DNA of 64,000 bases from [Candidatus Thermochlorobacteriaceae] bacterium GBChlB (GCA_000724175.1 JPGV01000007.1:1-64000), one strand, 5' to 3'; counted from the stretch's first letter, positions 17,626-27,181 are shown. Notes: generated by a model not told the origin, from the letters alone. Made by a program: numbers and translations.

Positions 17626-18236
17626 ACGATACGAAGGGTTTGAGGATTATCGGAAGCAGTGTCTTGCGGCGCGGTATGTTCTTTGAGATGTTTCTCAATC
17701 TGGCGCGTCAGATGCTCAACGGTTTTGCCAATCGGCGTTTGGTCGGTTTCCACCGAAATGATGGCGTGGCTTTTGTAGCGCTCCTCGCGCCGCAAAAACA
17801 TTTGCTCAATTCGGGCGCGAAGTTCTTGGGGCGTCAGTGGCTCGCCCGACGCGGATTTCATCATCGGGCGGTCGTCTTTGTTCGAGAGCCGGCGCGTCAG
17901 CGTATCAAGGTCAGATTTAAGGTAAATCAGCGTGCCGGAGTTTTTGATAATCTCGTATGTTTGGTCGTGTTCCAATGTTCCGCCGCCAAGCGCGACGACA
18001 AGGTTTTCTGCGTGCGACAACTGACTGATAAGCTCCAACTCGCGCTGCCGAAAATATGCTTCACCTTTCTCGCTAAAAATCTCGACCACGCTTTTTTGCT
18101 CGAGTTCTACAATTGCTCGGTCAACATCGATAAAGTCAAAGCCGAGTGAATTGGCGAGAATCGGCCCTATCGTCGATTTGCCCGCCGTGCTGAATCCTGT
18201 TAGAAAAATTAAATTTGCTTTTCGTTTCATGCTCAA
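17622..18236 (-). CDS. aroK: Shikimate kinase AroK
   Basis: AroK phosphorylates shikimate with ATP. The 204-residue protein has the P-loop GFSTAGKST (GxxxAGKS type) near residue 15, the shikimate-binding FIDVDRAIVE, the RQRELELI arginine, the LGGGTLE motif and the lid arginine (KDDRPMM). It is about 30 residues longer than many AroK proteins, mostly as a C-terminal polar tail. It is upstream of and overlapping aroB. Start ATG at 18236 and an ATG two codons later are both possible. Confidence 0.95.
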   Translation of the reverse strand: MSMKRKANLIFLTGFSTAGKSTIGPILANSLGFDFIDVDRAIVELEQKSVVEIFSEKGEAYFRQRELELISQLSHAENLVVALGGGTLEHDQTYEIIKNSGTLIYLKSDLDTLTRRLSNKDDRPMMKSASGEPLTPQELRARIEQMFLRREERYKSHAIISVETDQTPIGKTVEHLTRQIEKHLKEHTAPQDTASDNPQTLRIV

Positions 18237-18334
18237 AAACCCATCGCTATCGTTGGAGAAAACTGTTTAAAATTTATACAAAAAACTAAAACAACAACCA
18301 ATTTGCTAAATTCAAAAAAGCATTTCATTGCGAT

Positions 18335-19426
18335 ATGATGACAGGCACGCCAATGTGGCAAGGCAACGCACAGTTTTTTGACGGCGAAACGCCGTATCCG
18401 ATGTCGGTGCGACTCGCGGTGTCGCCGAACGACATTACACTGTTCCGGGCAGGCGTCGAGACGCGCTGCGCCGTCGGCGAGTTCAACATCACCGAGCAGC
18501 AAAGCGCAGACTATGTGCGAATTGAGAGCAAAAAATTCGGCAAGGGCGTTGTCATGCTCAACGATAAAAGTGGGATTGCAGCGTTGGAGTCCGTCGGATT
18601 TTACGCGCCGAGCAGGTCGTTTAAGACCTCTTTCGCGCAACGCGCCATCATTTTCTTCGGCACGACCGGGACGCTTGCCGCGCTCTTTTTTTTCTTCGGA
18701 ATTCCCGCGCTCGTCGATGCTGGCACAAGCGCTGTTCCAAAAGACGTAGAGATAACACTCGGTAAAACGGTCTTTGAAGAGGTCGCGTCAAAAAATAAAC
18801 TTGCGTCGGATTCGGCGACGATGCGCGTGCTCTCCAAATGCGCGGCGTTTATTCAAGAGATGAGCGGCAAAGACGCCTATAAAATGTCATTGGCGATTGT
18901 CGAAGACCGTAACATCAAAAACGCATTTGCGCTGCCGGGCGGTTACATCGTAATCTATCGCGGGATTTTAGAATCAATGGAAAACGAAAGCGAGTTCTTT
19001 GGGCTACTCGCGCACGAAGCTGGGCATGTCTACTTGCGTCACGGCACGCGGCGCCTCGTTAGAACGGCGGTGTTGGGAATTACTTTCTCGCTGCTCTTCG
19101 GCGATGTGGGCGGCGTCTCGGCGGTGCTGCTCGACAACAGCCAACTGCTGCTGAACCTCTCATACGACCGCGACGAAGAACTTAGCTCCGATAAATACGC
19201 GATTGAATTGCTCGACCGCGCTGGACTTGACCCAAGCGCACTTGCTGGCTTACTTCGGCGCATCAGCACGACTGGCAGCACGCTGCCGCCCGCGCTGCTT
19301 TCATCGCACCCCTCGACCGACGAGCGGTTTGAACTTGCATCAAGGCACAAACGCGCCGCTGCCAAACAGATTTTAACACTCGACGAGTGGCACGTCCTAA
19401 CCAACAAAACAACCGCGTCAAAATGA
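18335..19426 (+). CDS. M48-family membrane metallopeptidase
   Basis: The 363-residue protein has an N-terminal soluble domain (about residues 8-95, like the DUF7092 module found on some M48 proteases), one transmembrane helix (about 107-127), and a C-terminal M48 zinc protease domain. The HEAGH motif is at residue 227 (FGLLAHEAGHVYLRH). The third zinc ligand is expected in RDEELSSDKYAIEL. Family members such as BepA act in envelope protein quality control, which would fit its tight link to the next gene, an exported S9 peptidase whose ATG overlaps this stop codon as ATGA. The start may lie at the first or a later Met. Confidence 0.88.
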   Translation: MMTGTPMWQGNAQFFDGETPYPMSVRLAVSPNDITLFRAGVETRCAVGEFNITEQQSADYVRIESKKFGKGVVMLNDKSGIAALESVGFYAPSRSFKTSFAQRAIIFFGTTGTLAALFFFFGIPALVDAGTSAVPKDVEITLGKTVFEEVASKNKLASDSATMRVLSKCAAFIQEMSGKDAYKMSLAIVEDRNIKNAFALPGGYIVIYRGILESMENESEFFGLLAHEAGHVYLRHGTRRLVRTAVLGITFSLLFGDVGGVSAVLLDNSQLLLNLSYDRDEELSSDKYAIELLDRAGLDPSALAGLLRRISTTGSTLPPALLSSHPSTDERFELASRHKRAAAKQILTLDEWHVLTNKTTASK

Positions 19427-21624
19427 AAAACCATCGCTTAGTCATCTTCCTCATAGCGCTCTTCGCCTTTGTTTCCAATGGTGCAGAGGCACAGCAAAAA
19501 AAACTCACGCTTGAAGACATTTTCAAATCGCGCAAACTCTCGCCACAATTTGTGAGCGGATTTAATTGGGTAAGCGGCACAACCTACGCCGCGCTTGAAC
19601 CTGACAACGCGACTAAAACCATGAACATCACACTCACCGATGCGCTGACCGATAAAAAAGAAATGGTCGTGAACGGCGTCGATTTAACCCTTGACGGCAA
19701 GCCGCTCGATTACGCGCACTTTGAAATCGGCTCTGACGGCGATCACGTGCTTTTCACAGGCGCCTTGCAAGCCCGCCGGCTCAAAACTGGCGGCGACGTG
19801 TATCTATTTAATCGCAAAACCAAAACGCTGAAAAAAATTTCCACGACCACTGGCGAGTATGAAATCGTAAAGCTGTCGCCCAATGGAAAAAAAATTGGCT
19901 ATGTGCGCAATAAAAATTTATTCGTCTACGACATCGCGTCGGGCAAGGAAACGCCGCTGACCAAAGACGGCACAGAGAACATCCTCAATGGCGTATTTGA
20001 TTGGGTGTATGAAGAAGAATTTTCCATCATCGACGGCTGGCAGTGGTCGCCCGATTCGAAATACATCTCATTTTGGCGACTTGACCAAACGAACGTTCCT
20101 GCGTTCAAAATCGCCAAATACGATTCGCTCTATTTATCGTTTCTCGATTACCGCTATCCGAAAGCAGGCAATAGAAATTCGACGGTCAAACTCGGCATTG
20201 TTGCTGTGGATGCAAAGAAACCAAAAGCGATATTCATCGACTTGGGCAAGAACGAAGACATTTACATTCCGCGTATGGATTGGCTACCAAATTCAAAACA
20301 GGTGGCATATCAACGCTTGAACCGCGAACAAAATGTGCTTGAACTGTTTTTCTACGACGTGCAAAAGAACACATCGAGGCTGGTTCTGAAAGAGGAAAGC
20401 AAGGCATGGCTTGAAATCGAGAGCAACGGGTATCACTTTTTGAAGAACAGCGATGCCTTTATTTGGCAATCCGACCGCGACGGCTTCCAACATTTTTACC
20501 TGCACAACTACGATGGCTCTCTCAAAGCGCAACTGACCAAAGGCGACTTCGATGACGATGCGCTGCTTTTCGTCGATGAGCAAAACCAAACGATTTACTT
20601 TACGTCGTCAAAAGAAAGCCCGTTGGAGCGCCACCTTTACTCAGTGAAGTTCGACGGCTCAGAGATGAAAAAGCTCACGACCGAAAAAGGCACGCATAGC
20701 GCAGAATTTTCGCTCGACGGCAAACTTTACCTGCACACGTTTTCAAACGCATCGACGCCGCCAAAATTTTACCTTCGCAAACAAGACGGCGCGCTCGTCC
20801 GTGACCTTGAAACCAACGCCGCGCTGACAAAGACGCTCTCGGAATACGCGGTCGGCATGCATCGATTTCTGTCGTTCAAAACAAGCGAGGGGGTCGAGCT
20901 AAATGCGTGGATGCTTGCGCCCGCCGATTTCGATTCGACGAAAAAATATCCGGTGTTGATGTATGTCTATGGCGGACCCGGCTCGCAAACCGTGCGCGAT
21001 GCGTGGGGGACAATCGGCTTGTGGTATCATCATCTGGCGCAGTTGGGCTATGTGGTCTTCAGCGTCGATAATCGCGGCACCGGCGCGCGCGGCGCGGCGT
21101 TCAAAAAACAAACCTACAAGCAACTCGGCATTGCCGAAACCAAAGACCAAGTCGAGGGCGCAAAATACCTTGCGTCGTTGCCGTTCATCGACAAAACTCG
21201 AATCGGCATCTACGGCTGGAGCTACGGCGGCTATATGACCTCGATGTGCATGACCTACGGCAACTCGCTTGGCGAACAAGTCTTTAAAGCAGGCATTGCG
21301 GGCGCGCCAGTAACGCATTGGAAATTTTACGACACGATTTACACCGAGCGATTTATGGACACGCCGCAGCGCAATCCTACTGGATACGACATCTCTGCGC
21401 CGCTGACGCACGCACAAAAACTCAAAGGAAATTTTCTGCTCATTCACGGCACGCTCGACGACAATGTGCATTTTCAAAATTCCGCCGCCTTTGCTAAAAA
21501 ATTGCAAGAAGCCGGCAAGCCGTTTCAAACGATGTTCTATCCCGAACAATATCATGGCGTTAGGGGACTTGCGCGCTTTCACCTGCATCAACAAATGACG
21601 CAGTTCATCTTGGAAAAACTATAA
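19423..21624 (+). CDS. Exported S9 family peptidase (dipeptidyl peptidase IV-like)
   Basis: This is a secreted serine peptidase that removes N-terminal dipeptides from peptides, usually Xaa-Pro. Starting at 19423 the protein is 733 residues with a clear signal peptide (MKNHRLVIFLIALFAFVSNG, then AEAQ). The N-terminal DPP-IV beta-propeller spans about residues 60-450 and includes DWVYEEEF, the glutamate motif that anchors the substrate N-terminus. The alpha/beta-hydrolase domain has Ser in GWSYGG near residue 600, Asp in GTLDDNVH and His in EQYHGV. A start 12 codons upstream would place extra polar residues before the signal peptide and was not used. It overlaps the M48 gene by four bases. Confidence 0.93.
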   Translation: MKNHRLVIFLIALFAFVSNGAEAQQKKLTLEDIFKSRKLSPQFVSGFNWVSGTTYAALEPDNATKTMNITLTDALTDKKEMVVNGVDLTLDGKPLDYAHFEIGSDGDHVLFTGALQARRLKTGGDVYLFNRKTKTLKKISTTTGEYEIVKLSPNGKKIGYVRNKNLFVYDIASGKETPLTKDGTENILNGVFDWVYEEEFSIIDGWQWSPDSKYISFWRLDQTNVPAFKIAKYDSLYLSFLDYRYPKAGNRNSTVKLGIVAVDAKKPKAIFIDLGKNEDIYIPRMDWLPNSKQVAYQRLNREQNVLELFFYDVQKNTSRLVLKEESKAWLEIESNGYHFLKNSDAFIWQSDRDGFQHFYLHNYDGSLKAQLTKGDFDDDALLFVDEQNQTIYFTSSKESPLERHLYSVKFDGSEMKKLTTEKGTHSAEFSLDGKLYLHTFSNASTPPKFYLRKQDGALVRDLETNAALTKTLSEYAVGMHRFLSFKTSEGVELNAWMLAPADFDSTKKYPVLMYVYGGPGSQTVRDAWGTIGLWYHHLAQLGYVVFSVDNRGTGARGAAFKKQTYKQLGIAETKDQVEGAKYLASLPFIDKTRIGIYGWSYGGYMTSMCMTYGNSLGEQVFKAGIAGAPVTHWKFYDTIYTERFMDTPQRNPTGYDISAPLTHAQKLKGNFLLIHGTLDDNVHFQNSAAFAKKLQEAGKPFQTMFYPEQYHGVRGLARFHLHQQMTQFILEKL

Positions 21625-21763
21625 GCTGTCGATGACAGCGGCACTCAACAGCCAACGGTAGGCAAGAAGAGCAGAGAAGAAAAGCGACGGTTGAACGATT
21701 GCAGTCATTTATGTAACTTCAACGCACTCGAAAATGAACAAGCAGTAATCAAGTCCACCGACT

Positions 21764-23077
21764 ATGAACAACATTACACTCGGCTTCAACCTTGCAAGGC
21801 TGTCACTTTTCCAAATTTCCTTTGGCATCATTTACGCGATTCTGACCGACACGCTCAACCGTGTGATGACAATTGAACTTGGCATCGCCGCCGTGATTGT
21901 CGGCGGACTCATTGGCATTCGAGAGATGATGGCATTTCTCGGCGTAAAAATTTGGGCGGGAAACCTCTCCGACCGAACCCGCTTATTTGGCTATCGACGG
22001 CTACCGTTTATTTTAGGCGGCTTGCTGTTGAGCTGCGTCTCGTTCTCGCTTATCGCTCCCGCCGCTTTCGCTATGAAAGCAAATTTTTGGCTGAGCTTAA
22101 TTGAACTTATCGTCATTTTTACTGTGTTTGGCATCGGTTATCACGCCGCACTGACGACCTACTACGCGCTGATTTCTGACTATGCAGGTGAAAAAAATTT
22201 GAGCAAAGTGGCCGCCGTTAGTTGGTGCTTGATGGTGCTGACGGGAATCATCACTGCCATCGTGATGGGAAATTATCTCAAAGAGTTCACCAACGAGAAA
22301 TTGGCGACAGCAATGCAGACCGCCAGCTTGGTCGCGTTTATCATTGGCTTCCTGACGATTATCGGACTTGAACGGCGCAGCGAGACGGTGGAACTTAAAA
22401 CGGAAGAATCGCTCTCGTTTGCGCAGTCGCTTCAGCTCATCAATGACTCGCCTATTACCAAAGCATTTGCAGTTTATATCTTCATTTCCATTTTCGCTGC
22501 ATTCGGACATGAACTCATCATGGAGCCGTTTGGCGCAGATGTGCTGGGATTGTCGGTCGCAGAGACGACGAAGTTTCGACAGTATCTCGGCTCGGCGCAG
22601 CTGGTCTTTATGTTGCTCACGGGCTTTTTTATCAACCGTATGGGCATCAAAAATGCAGTCTTTATTGGCAACGCCATTTCAACGCTTGGCTTTGTGATGC
22701 TGGTCGTTTCAGGCATCACGACGAATGTATCGTTGCTGTATTCAGCGCTCATTACGCTCGGAGTCGGTCTGGGGCTCTGCACGATTGGCAATATTGTATT
22801 TATGATTTCTATGCACGCGGGCAGAACTGGGTTGTATATCGGACTGTGGGGGACAGCGCAGAGCGTCGCAATGTTTTCAGGCGACGTTGGTATGGGCGCC
22901 GTCCGAGATGTGCTGATGCACAGCGCGTCGCCGATGATTGCCTACGGCGTTCTGTTCCTCATCGTTATCGGCGCGTTTACGATTTCAACTGCAATGCTGC
23001 CGCGATTTTCCATCGAGAAATTCGAGGAAGAAAGCCGCGTCTCGCTTGAAAAAATTCTCGCCGTGGCGGGAGACTAA
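21764..23077 (+). CDS. PucC/BCD-family MFS transporter (bacteriochlorophyll delivery type)
   Basis: The 437-residue protein has 12 predicted membrane helices. It matches the BCD branch of the major facilitator superfamily (PucC, LhaA, Bch2), which helps assemble pigment-protein light-harvesting complexes. The family signature is early: LARLSLFQISFG, then the conserved LNRVMTIELG and the GIREMMAFLG..AGNLSDRT..FGYRR stretch. Later helices have SYVGLGLCTIGN-like and GLWGTAQ segments also seen in PucC. BCD proteins are largely confined to phototrophs, so this is the best pigment-related marker in the window. The following gene, 108 bases on, encodes an NmrA-like reductase and may be functionally linked. 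The exact substrate is unproven. Confidence 0.85.
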   Translation: MNNITLGFNLARLSLFQISFGIIYAILTDTLNRVMTIELGIAAVIVGGLIGIREMMAFLGVKIWAGNLSDRTRLFGYRRLPFILGGLLLSCVSFSLIAPAAFAMKANFWLSLIELIVIFTVFGIGYHAALTTYYALISDYAGEKNLSKVAAVSWCLMVLTGIITAIVMGNYLKEFTNEKLATAMQTASLVAFIIGFLTIIGLERRSETVELKTEESLSFAQSLQLINDSPITKAFAVYIFISIFAAFGHELIMEPFGADVLGLSVAETTKFRQYLGSAQLVFMLLTGFFINRMGIKNAVFIGNAISTLGFVMLVVSGITTNVSLLYSALITLGVGLGLCTIGNIVFMISMHAGRTGLYIGLWGTAQSVAMFSGDVGMGAVRDVLMHSASPMIAYGVLFLIVIGAFTISTAMLPRFSIEKFEEESRVSLEKILAVAGD

Positions 23078-23185
23078 TACAGAAATCGTATAAGCGTGAG
23101 TCGATGTCAAAACCGTATTGCTCTGACTTAATTTTTGTAAAAGTCCGTTCAAACATTTCGCTTCAAACATTCAACGCAGTAACTA

Positions 23186-24127
23186 ATGAAACGCGTGCTT
23201 ATTGTCGGCGCGACGGGCGTTTTAGGCAAGGAACTCCTCCCGCTTCTCTCCGCTAAGGGCTTTCATGTGCGCGGTTTGGTGCGCCCCGAATCCAGAGAAA
23301 AGTTGGCACAGGCGCGCCAAAGTGGATTGCCAGAGTTCGAGGTCGCCTTCGGCAACATCATGGACAAAGACAGTTTGATGGCGGCGTGCGACGGCATCGA
23401 CGTCGTTGTCAGCGCTGTGAGCGCAGGACAAGACCGCACTGCAAGTTCACGCGGCAATGCCGAACACTTCGGGCAAATGAACCTCATCAAGGCCGCCAAA
23501 GCCTCTGGCGTCAAGCAATTTATTTTTACCTCGACGCTCTTTCCGAAAAATTCGTTGGGATACAGCTTCGTATGGGCGAAACTCATGACCGAAGAAAAAC
23601 TGCGCGAGAGCGGACTATGCTACACCATTTTTCGACCGTGCGGATTTTTTTACGAACTCTACTATCGCGGCGAGCCTTTCGTGCAACTGACGAATATGTT
23701 TCCAATTTTGGGCGATGGCAACAGCACAACGCAAATGCTCGCTGAACAAGACGTGGCGAAAATGTATGCCGCGTCTATCGGTAATCAAGCCTGTTTCAAT
23801 CGCACATTGGAAATCGGCGGCGGCAGAATTATGACATTTAATCAGTTGATAGAAGAGTGGTCGAAAGTGCGCATGAAATATGAAGGCAAGCATGTAACGC
23901 CGCTGCTTATTCCGCTTACGCCCACGCGGATTATGGCGGAAATCGTCAAACCGTTTTACGAGCAAGCATGGGGCTTAGTGCACCTCTTGGAGTTCAGCTA
24001 CGACTCTATGGAATGCGATATGACCGAACCCAAACGCATTTTGGGAATTGATGACCTGATGACGCTCGAGACTTACATCACGCACGCTTACGAGAAAAAA
24101 TATGCTGGACGTACGCTGCCCGTATAA
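23186..24127 (+). CDS. NmrA-like atypical short-chain dehydrogenase
   Basis: The 313-residue protein has a Rossmann fold with GATGVLG near residue 8 and the NmrA-type pattern of fields: VRGLVRPESRE, GNIMDKDSL, DVVVSAVS, KASGVKQFIFTST, then FRPCGFF. The classical YxxxK catalytic pair is not clear, as in many atypical SDRs. Related proteins in phototrophs include 8-vinyl reductases (BciA) and photosystem assembly factors (HCF173/HCF244 type). The location after the PucC-like gene makes a pigment or photosystem role attractive but unproven. An ordinary sugar-nucleotide epimerase or redox sensor is an alternative. Confidence 0.65.
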   Translation: MKRVLIVGATGVLGKELLPLLSAKGFHVRGLVRPESREKLAQARQSGLPEFEVAFGNIMDKDSLMAACDGIDVVVSAVSAGQDRTASSRGNAEHFGQMNLIKAAKASGVKQFIFTSTLFPKNSLGYSFVWAKLMTEEKLRESGLCYTIFRPCGFFYELYYRGEPFVQLTNMFPILGDGNSTTQMLAEQDVAKMYAASIGNQACFNRTLEIGGGRIMTFNQLIEEWSKVRMKYEGKHVTPLLIPLTPTRIMAEIVKPFYEQAWGLVHLLEFSYDSMECDMTEPKRILGIDDLMTLETYITHAYEKKYAGRTLPV

Positions 24128-24154
24128 ACTGCAATAAGTCCGAAGCGCACCGAC

Positions 24155-25027
24155 TCATTGAGCAATCTCGTTTTTAAGTTCGCTGCCGAGCCGCACAATT
24201 AAGCTGTGAATCCGCGCTGGCAAAACCGTTTGAGAGACGCCGACCAAATACAGCCCATTGCCAATCGAGCGCATAGCAACAACGGCTTTTTCAAACTCCT
24301 TCGTAACAGTCAAGAGCGGCTGAAACTTTGCAGCTTCGCCTTGTTCAGTAACGGCAAAAATTTCCTCCGACATCAGCGCGGTGATTTTGTGCATCTCTTG
24401 CTTCTTTGTCGTCGCGTGTTGAAGAATGTTGCCTTGCTCGGTCATTAAAATAGCATGTTCCAGCCCTTCTTCCTCAATCATTGACCAGAGCATCTCTCTA
24501 TATTTGGCGAAGCGCTGTCGCATTTCGTCGGTGATGACTTCAGGCTTTCGCTCTCGGCGAATGACGCCTTCGTGCGGCGCGAACTGAGGACTGGCTTGAG
24601 CGGGGGGCGTTACAGACGTGTTCGCTGCACCGCCAAGCAGTTCGGGACGCTCATCGAGCAATGTTTTCAGAAGCGGACGAATGGTTTGCATGACGCCGCT
24701 GATGCGTGTAACGGCGCACGAGGGATTGATGCGCACGCACATTGAAATGGTGCAGTAGCCAAGTGGCTCCTGACAGCGGGCGCGTTGCTGATACTTCGCT
24801 GTTGGCTCGAGCAACGAGAGAATTTCGGAACGGGTGCGCTTGGTTGTGGCAGACTGCGATTCGTTGATGATGAAGTCCCAAAAGTATTCTTGCAACTGCT
24901 TCAATTGCTTGGCGTCGACCTTTCGGAGTAACTCGCCAAACACCACTTCATCGCCAGCGGCGGAGAGCAGTTGCGTGCGAATCGTATCGAGCGTATCGGT
25001 TATCGGTAGTGCAGACGGTTGGCTCAT
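24155..25027 (-). CDS. Roadblock/LC7-like protein with a four-cysteine cluster
   Basis: The 290-residue protein is of unknown function. Residues about 1-75 are helical and charged. At about 84-105 is a cluster C-x6-C-x4-C-x6-C that could bind iron-sulfur or zinc. A Pro/Ala-rich link (about 130-160) leads to a C-terminal domain (about 180-290) with the roadblock/LC7 pattern EGLEHAILMTEQGNIL, ISEE-like middle and KAVVAMRSIGNGLYLVGVS. Roadblock proteins regulate small GTPases such as MglA; none is present nearby. The start at 25027 (MSQPS) was chosen over an upstream Met eight codons earlier. It faces the reductase gene convergently. Confidence 0.6.
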   Translation of the reverse strand: MSQPSALPITDTLDTIRTQLLSAAGDEVVFGELLRKVDAKQLKQLQEYFWDFIINESQSATTKRTRSEILSLLEPTAKYQQRARCQEPLGYCTISMCVRINPSCAVTRISGVMQTIRPLLKTLLDERPELLGGAANTSVTPPAQASPQFAPHEGVIRRERKPEVITDEMRQRFAKYREMLWSMIEEEGLEHAILMTEQGNILQHATTKKQEMHKITALMSEEIFAVTEQGEAAKFQPLLTVTKEFEKAVVAMRSIGNGLYLVGVSQTVLPARIHSLIVRLGSELKNEIAQ

Positions 25028-25082
25028 GGTTGATGTATGATAGTCAAACAACGGAATGGTTTTTATGAAAACATGCCGACGG

Positions 25083-25781
25083 TTACGGCGTTGTCTGAAT
25101 TAAAACAGTTTGAAAGTAAGCAAGAAGTTCCTTTAAAGCGCGGGCGCGATGGCTGAGCGTATTCTTCTCGGCAAGCGAGAACTCAGCAAGCGTTTTACCG
25201 ATGTTCGGCAGTTCAAATATCGGGTCGTATCCAAAACCGTTCTCGCCGCGCCGCGCGGTTGCAATCTTACCCTGTAAAACACCTTCAAAACGCCGCTCAA
25301 AATAGGACGAGGGTAAGTTTTTTCCAACGTGGAGTTGCGGCGGAATTTTTCCGACCAGCGATAGCACCGTGCGAAACCGCGCTGCACGGGACGATGCGCC
25401 TGAAAGGTCGCGCAAAAGTTTTTCAACATTGTCGGCGTAAGTCGGTTTGCGTCCAAGTTCGGCAGTCGCATAGCGCGCTGAATAGACGCCCGGCGCGCCG
25501 CCCAAGGCATCGACTTCCAAGCCTGTATCGTCGGATAAGACCAACACGTCGCCCAACCCTTGCGCCGCAAGTGCCGTGTAAATGTCGCGGGCTTTTTTGT
25601 CGGCGTTGCCCTCGAGCGTCGGTTCGGTTTCTTCGACCTCATGCAGCTCATAGCCTTGCGCCGCCAAATCGTCAATAGAAAAAATCGTTAGGGCATCGGC
25701 GACGGGCGTGAGGGCAAACGACAGTTCACGAACCTTGTCGCGGTTGTGCGTGGCGAGAACGAGCGTGAGTGTTTTGGTCAC
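25083..25781 (-). CDS. rdgB: XTP/dITP pyrophosphatase RdgB (Ham1 family)
   Basis: RdgB removes deaminated purine nucleotides (ITP, dITP, XTP) from the pool before they enter DNA or RNA. The 232 residues carry the family motifs LATHNRDKVREL near the start, SDDTGLEVDALGGAPGVYSARYA in the centre, GYDPIFELP, and the end KNTLSHRARAL. It starts with GTG at 25781. It is about 30 residues longer than the usual 195-200, with an insert in the second half. It lies 11 bases after guaD, an operon that makes sense for handling deaminated purines. Confidence 0.95.
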   Translation of the reverse strand: MTKTLTLVLATHNRDKVRELSFALTPVADALTIFSIDDLAAQGYELHEVEETEPTLEGNADKKARDIYTALAAQGLGDVLVLSDDTGLEVDALGGAPGVYSARYATAELGRKPTYADNVEKLLRDLSGASSRAARFRTVLSLVGKIPPQLHVGKNLPSSYFERRFEGVLQGKIATARRGENGFGYDPIFELPNIGKTLAEFSLAEKNTLSHRARALKELLAYFQTVLIQTTP

Positions 25782-25792
25782 GGGTGATGCGG

Positions 25793-26263
25793 TTAGTATT
25801 TCACTTTATCGGGTTTTTTGTCCCATGCGTTGAACGCGGCGAGCGCTTCGCTGTGCAAGAGCTGCGTCATCGGTATTTGACGCTCGGAAATGTCGTGCGA
25901 AAGTTCGTCATAAAGAAACGAGTCGTCAAAGCCAATCGCTGCCGCATCGACGCGGGTATTGGCGAAGAAGACTTTATCGGGACGCGCCCAATAAATCGCG
26001 CCCATACACATCGGGCATGGCTCGCAGGTGGTATAAATTTCGCAGCCCGTCAGCTGAAAACTGCCCAGCGTTTCGCAGGCGGCGCGAATGGCAACGATTT
26101 CGGCATGCGCCGTTGGGTCGTTGGTCGAGGTAACTAAATTGGTGCCGCGAGCAATAATTTTCCCATCTTTAACAACAAGCGCGGCGAACGGGCCACCTTT
26201 TCCCTCGCGCACGTTTTGAATCGAGAGGCGAATCGCCTCGCGCATAAAGTCTTCTTCCTTCAT
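25793..26263 (-). CDS. guaD: Guanine deaminase-type nucleobase deaminase GuaD
   Basis: This small zinc deaminase of the cytidine-deaminase fold probably converts guanine to xanthine. The 156 residues starting at ATG 26263 match the length of Bacillus GuaD. Motifs are GGPFAALVVKDGKIIARG, the zinc-binding HAE in DPTAHAEIVAIR, and CEPCPMCMGAIYWARP, followed by GFDDSFLYDE, which is typical of GuaD rather than TadA. A reading from 26308 would add 15 residues outside the family. It is co-directional with rdgB and pdxJ. Confidence 0.87.
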   Translation of the reverse strand: MKEEDFMREAIRLSIQNVREGKGGPFAALVVKDGKIIARGTNLVTSTNDPTAHAEIVAIRAACETLGSFQLTGCEIYTTCEPCPMCMGAIYWARPDKVFFANTRVDAAAIGFDDSFLYDELSHDISERQIPMTQLLHSEALAAFNAWDKKPDKVKY

Positions 26264-26321
26264 CGGCTTTGAGCGTCTAAAAATGTTTGAGAAAAATGTT
26301 GAACCCAAGAAACAGTGGCTC

Positions 26322-27032
26322 TCAAGAAAGCAAGCGAATCATCTCGCGCGTCGCCGTTTCTATGCCGACGAGCGCAGCACGGGCAATAAGCGCATGACCG
26401 ATGCTTACTTCTTCAATGTCCGCAATGAATTTGAATTCTTCAACGTTTCGGTAATTCAACCCGTGACCAGCGACGACGCGAAGCCCAAGTTTGCGACCAA
26501 GTGCCGCTGCACGGCGCAGCCGCAGGAGTTCATTGTGAACGTCGGCGTGCGTCTTCAGCCGCGAATACTTGCCTGTGTGAAGCTCAATAAACTCCGCGCC
26601 GAGTTCGGCTGCAATGCAAATTGGCTCGTCGTCGGGCTCAATGAAGAGGCTTGTCGGAATGCCATGCTGTTTAAGGTCGGCAATATAGCTCTTGAGCGCA
26701 GGGCGAACTTTTTTGACATCGAGTCCGCCTTCGGTTGTCAGTTCCTCGCGCTTTTCGGGAACAAGCGTAACAAGGTCGGGCTTGACATCAATTGCAATGT
26801 GCTTCATTTCGTCGGTTGCTGCCATTTCCAAATCGAGTTTGGTTTTGACAACGGCGCGGAGCAGGCGTAAATCGCGGTCGTTGATGTGTCGGCGGTCTTC
26901 GCGCAAATGGCAAACAATGCCCGATGCACCTGCAAGTTCAGCAAGCACAGCCGCATGGACGGGGTCGGGGTCGGTTTCTTTACGGGCGTTGCGAAGGGTG
27001 GCGATGTGGTCGACATTGACGGCAAGTCGCAT
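26322..27032 (-). CDS. pdxJ: Pyridoxine 5'-phosphate synthase PdxJ
   Basis: PdxJ condenses deoxyxylulose phosphate with an aminoacetone phosphate to make pyridoxine phosphate. The chosen ATG at 27032 gives [17 protein letters not shown], the standard family start; a Met six codons upstream was not used. Other motifs are [44 protein letters not shown] and GHGLNYRNV. The 236-residue TIM barrel is of normal size. guaD begins 58 bases downstream. Confidence 0.96.
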   Translation of the reverse strand: MRLAVNVDHIATLRNARKETDPDPVHAAVLAELAGASGIVCHLREDRRHINDRDLRLLRAVVKTKLDLEMAATDEMKHIAIDVKPDLVTLVPEKREELTTEGGLDVKKVRPALKSYIADLKQHGIPTSLFIEPDDEPICIAAELGAEFIELHTGKYSRLKTHADVHNELLRLRRAAALGRKLGLRVVAGHGLNYRNVEEFKFIADIEEVSIGHALIARAALVGIETATREMIRLLS

Positions 27033-27181
27033 ATAAAAAATTGAAATCACTGCGCCGAAACGGACGCGAAAATAGTTAGTAACAATTCGATAAACCGCTA
27101 AGATAGAAATTTAGTTTGGGCTGAAAAAAACAACTTGCGCAAAAAAGTAAGCCATAAGTGCCGCTAACACGTTGGCGAAAT

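Noticed and set aside
21625-21639. Short hairpin GCTGTC/GACAGC after the S9 peptidase gene
   Set aside because: The stem is only six bases and no U-run follows, so a terminator is not supported.
18335-24127. Peptidase, PucC-like and reductase genes as one operon
   Set aside because: Gaps of about 139 and 108 bases without clear internal promoters leave it open, so no single-operon claim is made.
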